Source: Tanytarsus gracilentus (lineage: Eukaryota > Arthropoda > Insecta > Diptera > Chironomidae). Taken from it: DNA of 64,000 bases. The position numbers and the translations under genes are program-made. The notes beneath the pieces were generated by a model. It ran no database searches. It saw only the letters and a list, made by a program, of their open reading frames with translations, and was not told where the DNA came from. This document shows, one piece after another, positions 45,979 to 57,911 of the stretch (position 1 is its first letter; the number at the start of each line of letters is the position of its first letter). The stretch is from positions 4,216,001 to 4,280,000 of the forward strand of contig JAXRKN010000038.1 in NCBI GenBank assembly GCA_038502055.1. Direction: 5' to 3'.

Positions 45979-47089
45979 TTAACTATCAAAAACTCTTACA
46001 AGATCGTCCATGGTGCATGGATAGTTTGATACTGGACATGATTTATGCTTCTTTAAGTGATTCGTTATGCACTTGTAGCAGTAGACATATCCCGAAACGG
46101 AAACAGCTGTTGGAATGACAAATTCTTGCAGACATACTGGACAAATTTCACTATATGTATTCGCATTTTTATCGAGCTTTGGCGGCGCCGGTGTTGGAAG
46201 TTGATCTTGAATTTTCTTCGATGCACTGCTGTCTTGATACCATTGAAGAAATTGAAGGAAAAATCCACCAAATTCGAGTCCTCTTAATGCAAGTGAGCCG
46301 AGGACAGTTGAAATTTTCACATTAGCTTTAAAAATATCCGAAAAGCTAAATTGTTCTTCAATCATATCGGCGTGTCTTAATCCTAAGCCTGCAATATAGA
46401 ACGGAATGCTATGTGTTTGCGTTCGTCCACTGAGATACAGGACGTAATTGATGATTTGCGCAAATTCATATGTAGATTTGATTGTTCGATAGCTGTAGAG
46501 TCCCAAAACTTTATATTTATCGTCAATGGTCATCTCGTCCTGCAGCTTTTCATTTAGTTTGGTCATTTTGCTTTTTAATTTTCTAAATGCGTACGGTAGA
46601 ATGACCAGGAAGATTAATGACATCAAATAGTCCCTTCTCGAAAAATTGCTTCTCTTCAAGTTGTATCGAGAAAGCCCATAAAAAGACTCCGAGAGTGAGG
46701 CACCTAATGTGAACAGAGATGAACAAATAAGTTTGGTAAACAAGATCAAGGTCGAACGTGCGAAAAATTAGTCATCGATAGCTTACCATTTTTACGCAAA
46801 TAATAATTTTGAATAATTCCGTTTGCCACAAGGAATATTTCGTCATAATATTTTACGAGGTAAGCGAATTTTTCAGGTTGTTTGCTGCCCAAATACTGCA
46901 AAACAATAATTAATGCACACTCAGCGAAATAATAAAATTATTATTACGAAATTTTAGGTCTCTTACCAGAGCAATTTTTTTGAGGGCTGGATAAAATGTT
47001 GAATCTAGCGATTGTGATGCGACGAGCTCAAAAATTGATGGTCTAGAAGTGCTGCTAGTATGATAATGTGCTCCTGCCTGTGCTGCCAT
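45979..47089 (-). CDS. Pex12: Peroxin-12, peroxisomal RING E3 ligase subunit
   Basis: Peroxisome membrane protein that forms the PEX2-PEX10-PEX12 retrotranslocation channel and ligase for recycling PEX5. Three exons (47089-46967, 46895-46787, 46703-45979) give 318 aa, within the insect range. The N-terminal PEX2/PEX12 domain shows PSIFELVASQSLDST, ALKKIAL and SESFYGLSRYNL, with hydrophobic segments after it. The C-terminal RING is the degenerate PEX12 type: CPVCLQEF, then YVYCYKCITNHLKKHKSCPV, with fewer zinc ligands than a full RING. This is normal for PEX12. A minus-strand AATAAA lies at 45925-45920, inside the ZNF593-like 3' UTR. It shares a divergent promoter with the C19orf12-like gene. 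Confidence 0.95.
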
Positions 47090-47443
47090 GATTTAATTCA
47101 ATTCATTTCCCTATTCGATGAATTTATAAATATTTTTTTGTGTGTGCAGACGAATTTAAAAACAAACTGAACTTTAACGAAGAGTTTCGTTAAAAATAAA
47201 TGTAACGTCACTTGCAAATATTTTTCGTTCAATTTTTTTTTATCAACAATTTTTTGGAGAAATGTTTACATTTTTTTCGATTAAATTAATTTCACCATAT
47301 AATCTTAGAGATTAAAATTTTTTAATCAATTGAAGCCTCAATATACTCAAGATTTGTCATTTGATATTCAAGTGCAATCGTGTCCTGTAGCTTTTAGCCA
47401 AAAATCATAATTTTTAAAAAATCGTACAAAAGAAGAAGAAGAA
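47090..47443. promoter_or_regulatory. Divergent promoter, Pex12 and C19orf12-like gene
   Basis: 354 bp between start codons, with TGTTTAC at 47263-47269 near the middle. No TATA box or DPE was recognised. Confidence 0.5.
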
Positions 47444-47974
47444 ATGCCAGTGGACAATCGTGAGCTAATCAATGCGGTTTCAATCATCGCCGACAATGAA
47501 AATATTAAAGTCACTGTAAAATCGAGTCTTAAAGCCTCTGCAATGGTAGCTGGTACAACTTTTGTGGGATCTATTGTAAGTAATTCTTGCATCATTTTAT
47601 GAAATTTATTAATCCGTTAAATTTTGAAGCTGATGGGACCTCCAGGAATTGTAATTGGAGCAACGTGCGGAGGATTATATGCTTATAAGCAAAATAGAGG
47701 TGAGTTTTATAAATGATCACGAGACATTTGTTGACCTTTGATTCTCCTTACAAAATTTATAGGAAAGTTCAAGTCGGCTGCAGTGATCATTCGCGATGAG
47801 TTGACAGAAGACGAGAAAAATAGGCTTGTGATGCATGTTACGGAAGGTTTTAAGGATGTTCGTCCTGAGGATGTTGCAATGCTGGTCGGTTTACTCATGA
47901 CAAATCAAGCCCTTGTTGCGTCCAGAATTGTACAATTTTTAGTCAGTGAAATGCGAATGCAGATTATTGATTAA
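47444..47974 (+). CDS. C19orf12-like membrane protein
   Basis: Three exons (47444-47575, 47630-47699, 47763-47974) give 137 aa. The middle holds a glycine-rich hydrophobic hairpin, SAMVAGTTFVGSI then LMGPPGIVIGATCGGLYAY, which is the hallmark of the C19orf12 family. The C-terminal half is a soluble helical region beginning FKSAAVIIRDELTEDEK. Human C19orf12, mutated in a neurodegeneration with brain iron accumulation, is found at mitochondria, ER contact sites and lipid droplets; its reaction is unknown. The stop lies 89 bp from that of the convergent Vps18 gene. Confidence 0.9.
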
Positions 47975-48063
47975 AAGGCTTTTAATTGTAACAGTTAACA
48001 AAGAGCATGAACATATTTTGCATACAAATATAAGGAATAAGATAAGATAACAGCATTAGAATT

Positions 48064-51000
48064 TTACCACTGCTCGTGAGAGTCGGCAAAAGGCTTATCA
48101 AGTTGATTTATCATCAAACTTCCGCACATCGTACATTCGGCAGAGAGAATATTTTCAATATCTGTCTTTAATTGATCGCGTAGACTGATTGATTGTGGTT
48201 GAATGAGTGAGGTGACTGCTTGTCCTTTTGAAAGCTCAATTTGAGTCGACATTATAGAGAGCTTTTGCTTCATTTTTAAAAGCTTTTGACATTCGATTGG
48301 TGCTAAAAAAATGTTAAAATTATTAAGCTACAATAAATTAGATATTTTAATTTACTCACTTAACAAGTCGAGAAGACTCTTTTCTAGACAATCGCTATGA
48401 AATTTGTGACTGCATGGAAAAATGCAAAATGTTTTTAAAAGTAGGAATGTTCCACATCCTGAGCATTTGTCTTGAGAGCTAATTGTAACCGAACGATTTT
48501 TAAACGATTGAATTGATTTACGAACATTTTCAGCCGCCTCGGCGCATTCTTCCATTTCTTTCTTCTGTTCCTGAATCTTTCTGTTGTATTCCTTTAGTGA
48601 ATCGCAAATTGCCTCTTTAATGTGTCCAATTTTTTGAAAATCGGGAAAGAATGGCAGCAAGTCTTCGATCTTTAAGAGTTCACATTGTTTAAGAAGCTCC
48701 ATTGCCTCTTGTACATTCTCTTTTCCCGCAATCTCGTGCTCGGCTATTATCAGCCACAATTTTCTCCTCACCCCATTATCGAGTGGCTGTGAGGCGGTTT
48801 GTTGAGCGAGTTGTAGATTAAATGTAAGTGCAAGCTCAACAGCCTGTTGCCAAAACTCAAGAAGACAATAGAGAAATACGCAAGCTTCTTTCGCATCGAA
48901 TTCCTTACAGAGACGCAACGCATAGTGAACATCGTAGTGAATCATAGAAATTTCTTTTCCTTGCATTTCAAAATAACTCAAAAGTTTTTTCGTGTCATTA
49001 AACTTTGCGTACAGCTGAATGAGATAATTATGAATTGATTGATCTTGGACGCTTAATGAGTGTATGGCGAACTCGAGATATTTAACCACTTCCATTCTAT
49101 GCTGATCACTTTTTAAGCAGAGTAATGTTGGAAGTAATTTTACGGCATTTAATCCTCTTCCTCTCTCCATTAACATTTGAATAGTTTCTTTAGGCATTTC
49201 CTCCATGACAATTGGTGCATAGTTGTAGATTAAATCAGCTCGTTTTTGAATTTTTAACGTCTCGAAAGCTTCCAAATAATCATTTTGTTGAATGTATTGC
49301 TTAATCACGTCCTCATAATCTTCGTTAATAGTTGTAAGAGCAGTTAAATTGTAATTATCACCATGCGATGAGATGATGTCATAAATCACTTTGCTATTTA
49401 TTTTGAGACAACTTTGAACTTTGGGATTTTGCATAAACTCGTCGAATTCTTTTTGTCTATCGAGCGATGTTAGTGAGGAACGGCTGAGTTCAGTCATAAA
49501 GAGATCAACAAGCCAGACAGTCAGCATAGTTATCTGTGTCTGCTCTGTCGTCGGATTCAGTTCATTCAGACGACTCTTTAAATAGTACATGAGCGGTAAA
49601 TTTTCTTTAACTTCCATGAACTTTAATGTCACCTCTTCAAAAGTCTTCTTGGTTTGTGAGTAAACTTTTGCGCTTTCCATGTATTGCTTTCTCCTATAAA
49701 GATCATCTCCGATTCGTGACAAAACAATATCATAATGAGCTGGATTTTCGCGACTATACTTTTTAGCCAACTCAAATTCTCCGCTCTCTAAAAACATTCG
49801 CCAGACATCTCGTTGCTCATTTATTATTCGATATTTAAAGATGGATTTACTGCTGAACGTGTACACATTTCCATTCTTTACGTCCTTAACAATCGACATC
49901 AATTTTCCATTTTGCTCGCCAAAATAATCATCGTAAATGACTTGATGATTTATTAGTGATATTCCAGTGACATGATCGGAATATTGAAGGAGAAGATGAA
50001 AATCGGTGAGGACAAATGAAATTGGAATTTGATTTTTTCTCGACATGTAACTCGACGCCTTGAAATCTTCTTCGAGCTCTGGAAATGTGAGAGTTTTCTT
50101 CGACGAGACAAAATTTGGATTGTCTGCAATTTGATTAATTTCACCGTAGAAAATTCCCGTTTCTGTCAACCATCCAAAGCTTTTTGGATACTTATTTTCA
50201 AGTATAAAGTCAATTTGTGAGTATGTCAATTTGCTCGATTGCTGTTCATAGTCTCGCGCCTCCTCTGGAACGTTCAAATAGTGAGTGAAAATGTTTTGTA
50301 GCGATTGAAATTTGTCATCGACTACAACTTTCAGTTTTTCATGAAACTTATAGAGTCGATCGATCGTTGAAACGAGCACTATAAAGTTGTTGGTGTTGGG
50401 AGCTTTGAAAATTCCAATGCCGGTTACTGGTCCATTGTCGCCTCGTCCAATATCGAACACCTTAAAAATTTATAAGTTAAAATTATTTTAACGTTTATCA
50501 ATTTAATAAATAGAATATACCAATCCATCCATATCTCTACTTCCATAAAGCGGAATATAGCTTGGAAGCTTGCAAATTTCAAGTAATCAAAATCGAGCAA
50601 ATACAGCATTAAGCCACTCACCTGCTTCCAATTGTTAGTTATTAGTCGATCGCCATCACTTCCAATGTCCGCTTCAAAAATTAATCCTTTGGAAGTTCCC
50701 AAAAGAATATTGCCCGTGTTAGTTTCAGATGTGTTCTCATAATTAAATCCAATGGCTGTTATCTCATGATCTCGAAACTGAAAAAAAAGATTTACGCCTA
50801 TAAATAAAGTTAAAAAAATAATTAATGATTGCTCACCTTCGAGATGACTTTCGGCTTATTGCTGCTCCTATTCAAATACATCAACTCGGAACTGTTACCC
50901 GAAGACTTTGACATAAGAGCAAGGAACAGATGATTTCCGGTGGGATCAAGAAACATCTTTGAAACTTTCAATCCAGTGATGAATTTCTCGAGAAAAACTT

Positions 51001-51268
51001 CCGATTGCTTATCGGGATGCTTGAGATTGAGTCTAAACAAGAGTTGATTAGACATCAGCACCACCAGCCAGTCGTTAGCGACATTGAGAAAATTTATGTT
51101 CGCTGGAAGATTAATTTTCATTTTATTCTTTTGAAAAATATCCGACTCATGATTTTTTTTGATTTGAACATATCCTGATGGCACAATTTGAATATCTTGA
51201 GGCTCTCGAGATGGTGCGACGCGTTGTGTAAGCGAAGAACTATTGTACTGCTCAAAATTGAATGCCAT
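48064..51268 (-). CDS. dor: VPS18 (deep orange), HOPS/CORVET core subunit
   Basis: Class C Vps protein needed for tethering and fusion of endosomes, lysosomes and autophagosomes. Four minus-strand exons (51268-50837, 50777-50622, 50460-48360, 48302-48064) give 975 aa, almost the length of human VPS18. An N-terminal beta-propeller (~1-370) includes GLIFEADIG and FAWLTETGIFYGEI-like GWLTETGIFYGEI. A clathrin-repeat alpha-solenoid follows (KIEDLLPFFPDFQKIGHIKE, then a coiled coil). The C-terminal RING reads CSGCGTFLLLK, FPCSHKFHSDCLE and CTMCGSLMINQLDKPF. All exon joins keep phase. A possible 48-nt in-frame cassette exon lies within the intron between the second and third exons (listed separately). 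It shares a 222-bp divergent promoter with the MROH1-like gene. Confidence 0.96.
50521..50568 (-). CDS. dor: Possible 16-codon cassette exon of Vps18
   Basis: Within the 161-bp intron between VPS18 exons 2 and 3, a TTTGCAAG acceptor and a GTATAT donor bound exactly 48 nt of open frame (LPSYIPLYGSRDMDGL) in phase 0 on both sides. Using it would split the intron into pieces of 53 and 60 bp, the usual intron size here. Alignment to human VPS18 from memory fits better without it. No transcript evidence. Confidence 0.3.
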
Positions 51269-51490
51269 TTTCGACTTTTTTCAATTTATCAATTTTTTGC
51301 AGAATTTTTCACAGACGTAAACAAAACATGAATCATAATTGCCCAAGTTTCGCGCCCCGCACTCTTCGTTAAGTTCGTTAAGTTCTTTGTTTACAAAAAA
51401 AAAGTTTTTCTCTTATCATTGTGAAATTCTAAAAAGAAAAATTAAAGAAATTATCTTGTAATTCGAGACTTTTCTAATCTCTAAATCATC
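51269..51490. promoter_or_regulatory. Divergent promoter, Vps18 and MROH1-like gene
   Basis: 222 bp between start codons contain two copies of the 7-mer in opposite orientations: GTAAACA at 51317-51323 and TGTTTAC at 51388-51394. A GTTAAGTTCGTTAAGTTC direct repeat lies at 51368-51385. No TATA box or DPE. Confidence 0.5.
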
Positions 51491-54400
51491 ATGGGCGATG
51501 AGACAACGGGCAGTAATATCTTTTCAGAGAGAATTTCGAATAGAAATTTAGAGAGTAAGTTTTTTTCACAGTGTTAGTTTAATCAGAAAAAAATTATATA
51601 TTTTTTCGAGTTCTGTGACTCATTTTAAAATCAACCGCTAATCAGAAATAGCTGACATATTCGCGTGTGTTGTGAAATGTTTCGGAAAATTGATAATCCT
51701 TTTAATAAACCGGAGGTAATGAAAAATTCTTCTCTTTCTTGGTACTCAGCGGCAATTCAAAATCTATTGGAGGGATTAAGCGATAAGGATGATCAAGTGA
51801 AGGCAGTGTGTGAGGCATCGCTAATCAGAATCGCCAATCGTCATCCAAATGAAATAATCAACTATGCAATTGGATATAAAAAGAAAACACCAAAAGTTGC
51901 GGATACGATCGTTGCTGTAATTTTGAGGTACTCTATAAAAATAAAATTTGATAAGATTTCCCAGTCCATAGTTATTAAGTTTCACGCTTTATTATCGCTT
52001 ATAGAATTATTGAGCACGTTATCTCTACGCATATTCGAGAGCTTGAAAATGAAGTCATTCTGAATATTATAAAATTCGTGATATCTGAAATCACTCGACA
52101 TAATGAGCCAATGGCAAGCATTCAGAAGCCATGTAAGGAGATTTTATGCGGCATTGGAAGGGAGCATTGTAAGCTGGTCATGAATGAACTCACTCTGATG
52201 TTACAGCCACATACAATTGGACACTTTATGGTAATGACAGAAATGTTGATTAATCACACTTGTAATCATATTTGAGTTATACATGTTAATTTAACTTAAC
52301 TTCCATTAGCTCATGGAAACAATTGGCACACTTTCAAGATCGAATTTGGATGATTGTGTGGGCTACATAAAAACTATTCTTGGCACCATCATCCCTATGT
52401 TGTCGCTTATCAAGCACGATTATCAGAAACAAAGTTATGGCAATGCCATACAGAATTTTTGTGACACGACCATCGAATTTCAGTCAAATATCGATCGAAG
52501 ATCTACAAACTCTCAGCTCTCAAATGAAGTTGATTTAACGGCAAGCGAGGAAGAAGAGGCTGAGGTGGCTGACGATGAGACTAAAATTCTGACATCAAAA
52601 AATGTCGACATCTCATCGGAAGTGGGAATAATTTATGATGTTTTCATGCAGCAATGGATCGGAACGAGAGATGCAAAACTCTGCTCTGAATTCCTAGTGA
52701 CACTCTCTTACATCTATCCACTCCTTCCCGTCAACAAAATACTCGATAATACGGCAAAAATTATCCACACGCTGTTAATGATGTACAAGAGATCAATTGA
52801 TCGGGCATCGGCTACTATTTTTTTAAATAGGTGAGTTTATAATTTTTGAAATATTATTATTTAAATTAATTTTTTTTCTGTCCTGTCACCAGTGTCATTC
52901 AAACAGTGTCGCGCATCGATGGAAAGCTTCTCGAAACGCAAGTAGATTCTGTAATTGCGACTATTTTTGATCTCGTTGTGTCTAACCCAGACTTTGAGAA
53001 ACCCGTAACAGTAAGAAGTCACAATGAAGTGTTGAGATGCTACGATTTATTGGCAAAAAATTTTGGCGAAAGAGTTGTGGATCTTTTGCTGATTAAATTT
53101 AAAGCTAACGATGATCGCGATAAAATCAAAGCTTTGATTTTGCTTACACATCTTACGAATACAAATGGAAATGTGATCAAAATGAAAGTTAATGAGTTCA
53201 TTGAGATTCTACGTCTGATGGTCATGAATGAGAAAAGTTTTAAGATAAAGCAAATTATTTTACGTGCTATCGTGGCTTTTGCTCAAAAGGGTTTCATCGT
53301 GAAGAAAGTTTTCATTAAATTTATAATTCATCACTGCTGTCATTTGTTGAAAGTTCAACAGGAAAATGGCACGCACGAAGAGGCTGCCGAGCTGGTGAGA
53401 TCGTGTAATAACACTTTAATTATTCTCTCGAGGGAAATCACGAATGGACTGGAAAAGCTGCTTAAAGTTGAGATTCTGCAAATGTTTATGCACTACGAGT
53501 ACACGGACGCCACAACCACTTTCCTCAAATGCCTTACCGCACTATACCAGCGAGATGATCGTGCGATGTCAACTAGTGAAGATGATGAGACTGAAAGTAA
53601 TGACAATAAGAATTTACCCTCACCCGAGTCAATCTTTGTGAGATCTCTGGTATTGCTTGCAAATTACGAGGATAAAGAGAGGATTAGAGCGGTGCTTGAT
53701 TTTCTTATCGTTTTTTGTCCGCAACTATCTGGAAAACACCTTCAGACACTCTGGACAGAGAAAATAAATGAGCTTCATGATGTGTTGAAAATAAATGACG
53801 ACGATAAATTCTATAAAGACATCTTCTTGTTCATAATGGGCACTATTAAAGATATCGACGACCCCAAATTTAGTGAATCGCTTGTTAACAAAATGGCAGA
53901 TCAATTTGTTCTCTATCAATCGCATAACATCCAAATCATTCCCCCTGCCAACCAGCATCAACTTAACACCGAAGTTATTGTGCCCAATTTAAGACTGGAG
54001 CGAGGAATGCTGATGAAAATTTTAGGATTATGTTTGTGCTACGTTACGGACATTCCATCGATCGACACAAAAATCGACCTGATTATAACTCAAGTGAGGA
54101 TTGAGAAGTTGGAAAAAGTTGTAAGCTATGCGGAGCTTGAGGAAAAATTCTACGATCCAGCGAAAGCTTTGGGCTTCGTTTCGAAAGCTCATTATGACCT
54201 TTTGATGAAAAAATTCGAAAATATAATTGCTGATGACTCGCTGAAAAAGTCAAGTTCATTTTTATCGTTTAATTTTACAAAAGACGCGCAGCAGAAAGAA
54301 GCCGAAAAATATAAGTTGAAAATTTTAATCATCTTCAGTTATCATTTTATCGTTCAGTTTACATCTCCATCAAACATAACTAAATCCAATGAAGAACAGA

Positions 54401-57387
54401 ACGATAAAGTCATCGAGTATTTGAACAGAAATACTAATGAGTTGCGAGAGTGCCAGTTGAAGAAAGTAATTTTAATAACACTCTTAAAAATCACCGACAT
54501 CTACATCAGTGAGCAGAAACATGACTTTAAATTTATCAACGATATCTTGAGTTCAATCTTGAATATACCCTTGGAAAATACAATTGCATCGTCGGGAGGT
54601 GTCAATAATGGAAATTATGGATTCTATGACTATCTTCCACTCTATCCGACAATCTTAAAGCTTGCGACAAATTTAATCAAGCTGTCGCCAATATCGACTG
54701 GAAATTTGGATGGAACAAATTTATTAGGTTTTGCGAATTATATTTAAAATTTACTAAATTAATCATCTGTTAAAATCTTAGATATATCGTCGCAACACTT
54801 CTTCACAGCAGCACAGAATTTAAATCTTGATGATGAGGTAATTATTTAATATTCAGTTATTAAATTATACATTAAACTAATCTCAAAAAAAATTTAATCA
54901 GGAGAAGCAAAGTTATCTGGCACCATACATCAACTCATCCATTCCAGAGCTAAATGTATTCATAAAAGTTCTTCTCGATCGCAACCCAGATCCCTCTTGC
55001 CTCGATGACATAGCGAATATTTTCGAAAAATGGATGAAAGACAAGAATTCTCAGGTGCGAATTTGTTCGTCGCTCATCATGGAAAAAACACTCGATAGCT
55101 ATATAAAATCAATGAAAATTGGCGGCGAAGCTCCTTCTAAATTCCATCAAACGGGAAGCATGTTGGGGAAAATTGTTCCGCGCTGCATCGATTCAAATGC
55201 AAAAGTTCGTGAGATTTGTGTTAATATTCTGAAGAAAATGCTCGAGCTCGCTTGCATCTACGAGACATTAACAATTCCCGACGAGAGTTTACAGTGGATG
55301 AAGGATCTAAGGACAATTAAGGAGAAAATTATGGTTGATGATTGCGATGAAATTGTCACAATGACACAGCAAATTGCCAACATTATTGCAGCGAGGCTCT
55401 CAAATCAACAGTATGTGACTTTTTCGAAAGCACTCCTCTACAATCTCAACGATTCGGATTCGGGTTCTGCTGGCTCTGCTTTGGTGTTGAACTTTTTCAT
55501 TAAAATCAAAGGATCGGAAATTTTTCACGCCATTCCTGACCTCGTTAAAGACTCTTTCCACGCTTTAAAGGTTTGCGATAATGAGGGAACAAGAAAGAAT
55601 ATTTATCTCGCGCTGGTGTCATTAACTAAATTCCATCCTAAGCTTGTGACTGCGGAAATGCTTTTGCAACCACTTCCATTTGACGCAAACGTAAGCGAGT
55701 ACTGGCAATCGCTGACAGCAGACGAATCTTTAACCGGGACAATTATTGACAATTTTCTTGAGATAATTTTTGAAGTGTCGCCATTTGAGGCCAGCAATGG
55801 AACTGAATCAGAGAAATCGCAAAGGATGCTCGCTCACCATCCCTTCGCAGTTATGTGCGCATTGAAAGAAATTATTTTTAGCAAGGATTTAAGCTCGAAA
55901 AGTGAATTTAAGAAGAGATTTGCTTCAATATTCTCAACTCTCTTAACAACCCTTGCGACTTTCATCAATACAATTCCATCAATGGTGCCGCCAGTGCAGG
56001 TTGACGTTGAGAAGATAAAAATTCCCTCATCAGCGAGTAAAAATTCGAAAGGAACTCGATTCAGCTTTATTCCCAACAGAGACATCGTTAAAGTGAATCC
56101 TGCTCAAATTGTCATCGATACATTCATAAAATTTTTCGATGTTCTCGAAAACGATCAAGCGAAGACGGTTCTTCAATCGTTTCCACAAATGGCCTCGAGC
56201 AACAACTTAAATCATTTTATGGAATTTCTTACACCGCTTGCTGTTGCAATTGGTAATTCTTGTAATATAAATTCAGGCGAGATGAAGGAAATTATTATGG
56301 ATATGTGCAAATATTCAACGTCTTCTTACGAGGCACACCGTATTGCTATAATTGGGTTTTATTCTCAGCTTATTCCCCTCCAACCGTGCGGCGAAATTTC
56401 AAAAACTATTATGCTTCATCTAACAGCTGCGCTGAGCGATTGTAATGCGAACGTTCGTGCATTTTGTATCCGAGGTTTGTCCTTTATATCGGCACTTAGC
56501 AAGCACGACGTTGAAAAATATTCTGAGCTCGCTCTTGCCGCCCTCTTGAAGGGTATCGATGATTTTAATGCAAATTGCTTTATCAATATACCGCTTGAAT
56601 CACTAAAAGGGCTTAGTCGCGTCATTGAATCAATACCGAAGGATAAACTCGACCTTTTCGAGGTGTCATTGACTATAAGGATTCGGCCATTCTTCGATAA
56701 TCAGTCTATCGAAATAAGAGAGGCTGCAATCTTGCTATTTGGTGACCTCTGCGAGCAAACGAAACGCAAGAATGATGGAAGTGAAATTTCTGAGGCTCTC
56801 AAGGAACAACTCATCACTAATTTATTTCCCTTCGTCCTTCACATGAGCGAAAGTGAATCAATTATTGTTAGAGTGAGAGTTTAAATTTTTAAAGTAAATC
56901 CGTTAAATAATAATTTTAATTTAAATTTAGGCTTGCAAGATGACATTGAGAAATATTGGAAACATTATAGAAGTGCCAAAATTAAATGATAAAATCCAGC
57001 TCGAATTGCAAGAGTATCAGCAACTCAACTATGATAGCTTCGTTCATGATTTTGCTAAAATAGCTGTAAGTTTAAATTTCAAGGATGCATAAAAAAATTA
57101 ATTGCGTTTTTTTATAGTGCACGGAGATGCCGACTAATTTGTCGAACTTTATCGAGTCATGCTTGCCTTATATTAGAAGTCAGTGGAAAGAAATTCAGTT
57201 GCAGGCAATTCAAATCATTGGACTTTTACACCACTATGGAATGATTAATGGTGATGATGATGAGAGGGAACGCACTGAGCTGGAATCGACTAGTAGTGAG
57301 AAAATTATTCAATGTTTAAAGGACGATCAGAATTCAATGAGAATCAAAGCGGCCGAAGCCTTAGGAAATATTTTTTCCGAACCATAA
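51491..57387 (+). CDS. MROH1-like HEAT-repeat protein
   Basis: Nine exons close in frame: 51491-51554, 51750-51927, 52005-52230, 52310-52830, 52893-54727, 54782-54837, 54902-56872, 56931-57065, 57118-57387, giving 1751 aa; the human protein is about 1640. The whole length is alpha-helical HEAT-type. Blocks matching MROH1 include AIQNLLEGLSDKDDQVK near the start, VRSHNEVLRCYDLLAKNFG, and near the end LTIRIRPFFDNQSIEIREAA and IKAAEALGNIF. MROH1 is reported on lysosome surfaces, where it may help lysosomal fission; the function here is inferred. Exon 2 was started at ACTCAG|CG because it joins exon 1 in phase. The exon 5 donor (GTTTTG) is weak. The stop is 39 bp from that of the convergent ZNHIT3-like gene. 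Confidence 0.9.
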
Positions 57388-57399
57388 TAATTTGTGTAC

Positions 57400-57405
57400 T
57401 TTATT
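57400..57405 (-). terminator. Polyadenylation signal of the ZNHIT3-like gene
   Basis: TTTATT on the plus strand (AATAAA on the minus), 22 bp after the ZNHIT3-like stop. Cleavage would lie within the end of the MROH1-like coding sequence. Confidence 0.5.
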
Positions 57406-57426
57406 TATATCTTAATCAATACATGC

Positions 57427-57911
57427 TTACAATTTATCCAATTCCTTAGATTTCTCTTCGTCTTGAACTAATTTCAGGCAGACGTCAGCAAACTCAAGAA
57501 AGAGTGGCTCTTGCATGGCCAATTTCATTGCGTTCCATGGTTTGATAGCGCCATTAATCTCTTGAAGATAATTTCGCAGATGTGGATTTTTTAAAAGCTC
57601 TTTTAGCTGATCAGAATCCTTGAGCTTTTCCAAACTTTCAACTGGAACTGTATCGACTGTTTCGTAAACCATTAGTTGATCGGGAACTTTATCCTCAAAA
57701 TATTTTGGTGCTAATTCTTGCTTCTGTTTTGTTAATTCCTCGCAATCAGTCTCCTTATGCTGCTTAAAGCAATTTACAGAACAGCTAAAAAATTTAATTT
57801 ATAATTTTTTAAAATTTAAAGAAATTTCTGAAGCAAAACTTACTAAAAGATATCGCAAGATGGACATTTGTATTTTCTGCTGTTATCATTGCACACTTGA
57901 CAGCTTGTCAT
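57427..57911 (-). CDS. ZNHIT3-like HIT-type zinc finger protein
   Basis: Two exons (57911-57844 and 57784-57427) give 141 aa. The N-terminal HIT zinc finger is complete across the junction: TSCQVCNDNSRKYKCPSCDI, FYCSVNCFKQHKETDC, with paired Cys and Cys/His ligands. The C-terminal ZNHIT3 region is recognisable in LLKNPHLRNYLQEIN and EPLFLEFADVCLKLV. In humans and yeast (Hit1) it partners NUFIP1/Rsa1 in box C/D snoRNP assembly. GTAAACA (57980-57986) lies 69 bp upstream of the start. Confidence 0.93.

Noticed and set aside
51600..51749. Coding start of the MROH1-like gene at the frame containing MFRKIDNPFNKPEV
   Set aside because: Joining exon 1 to 51750 keeps phase and matches the family start; the upstream stretch would be intron.
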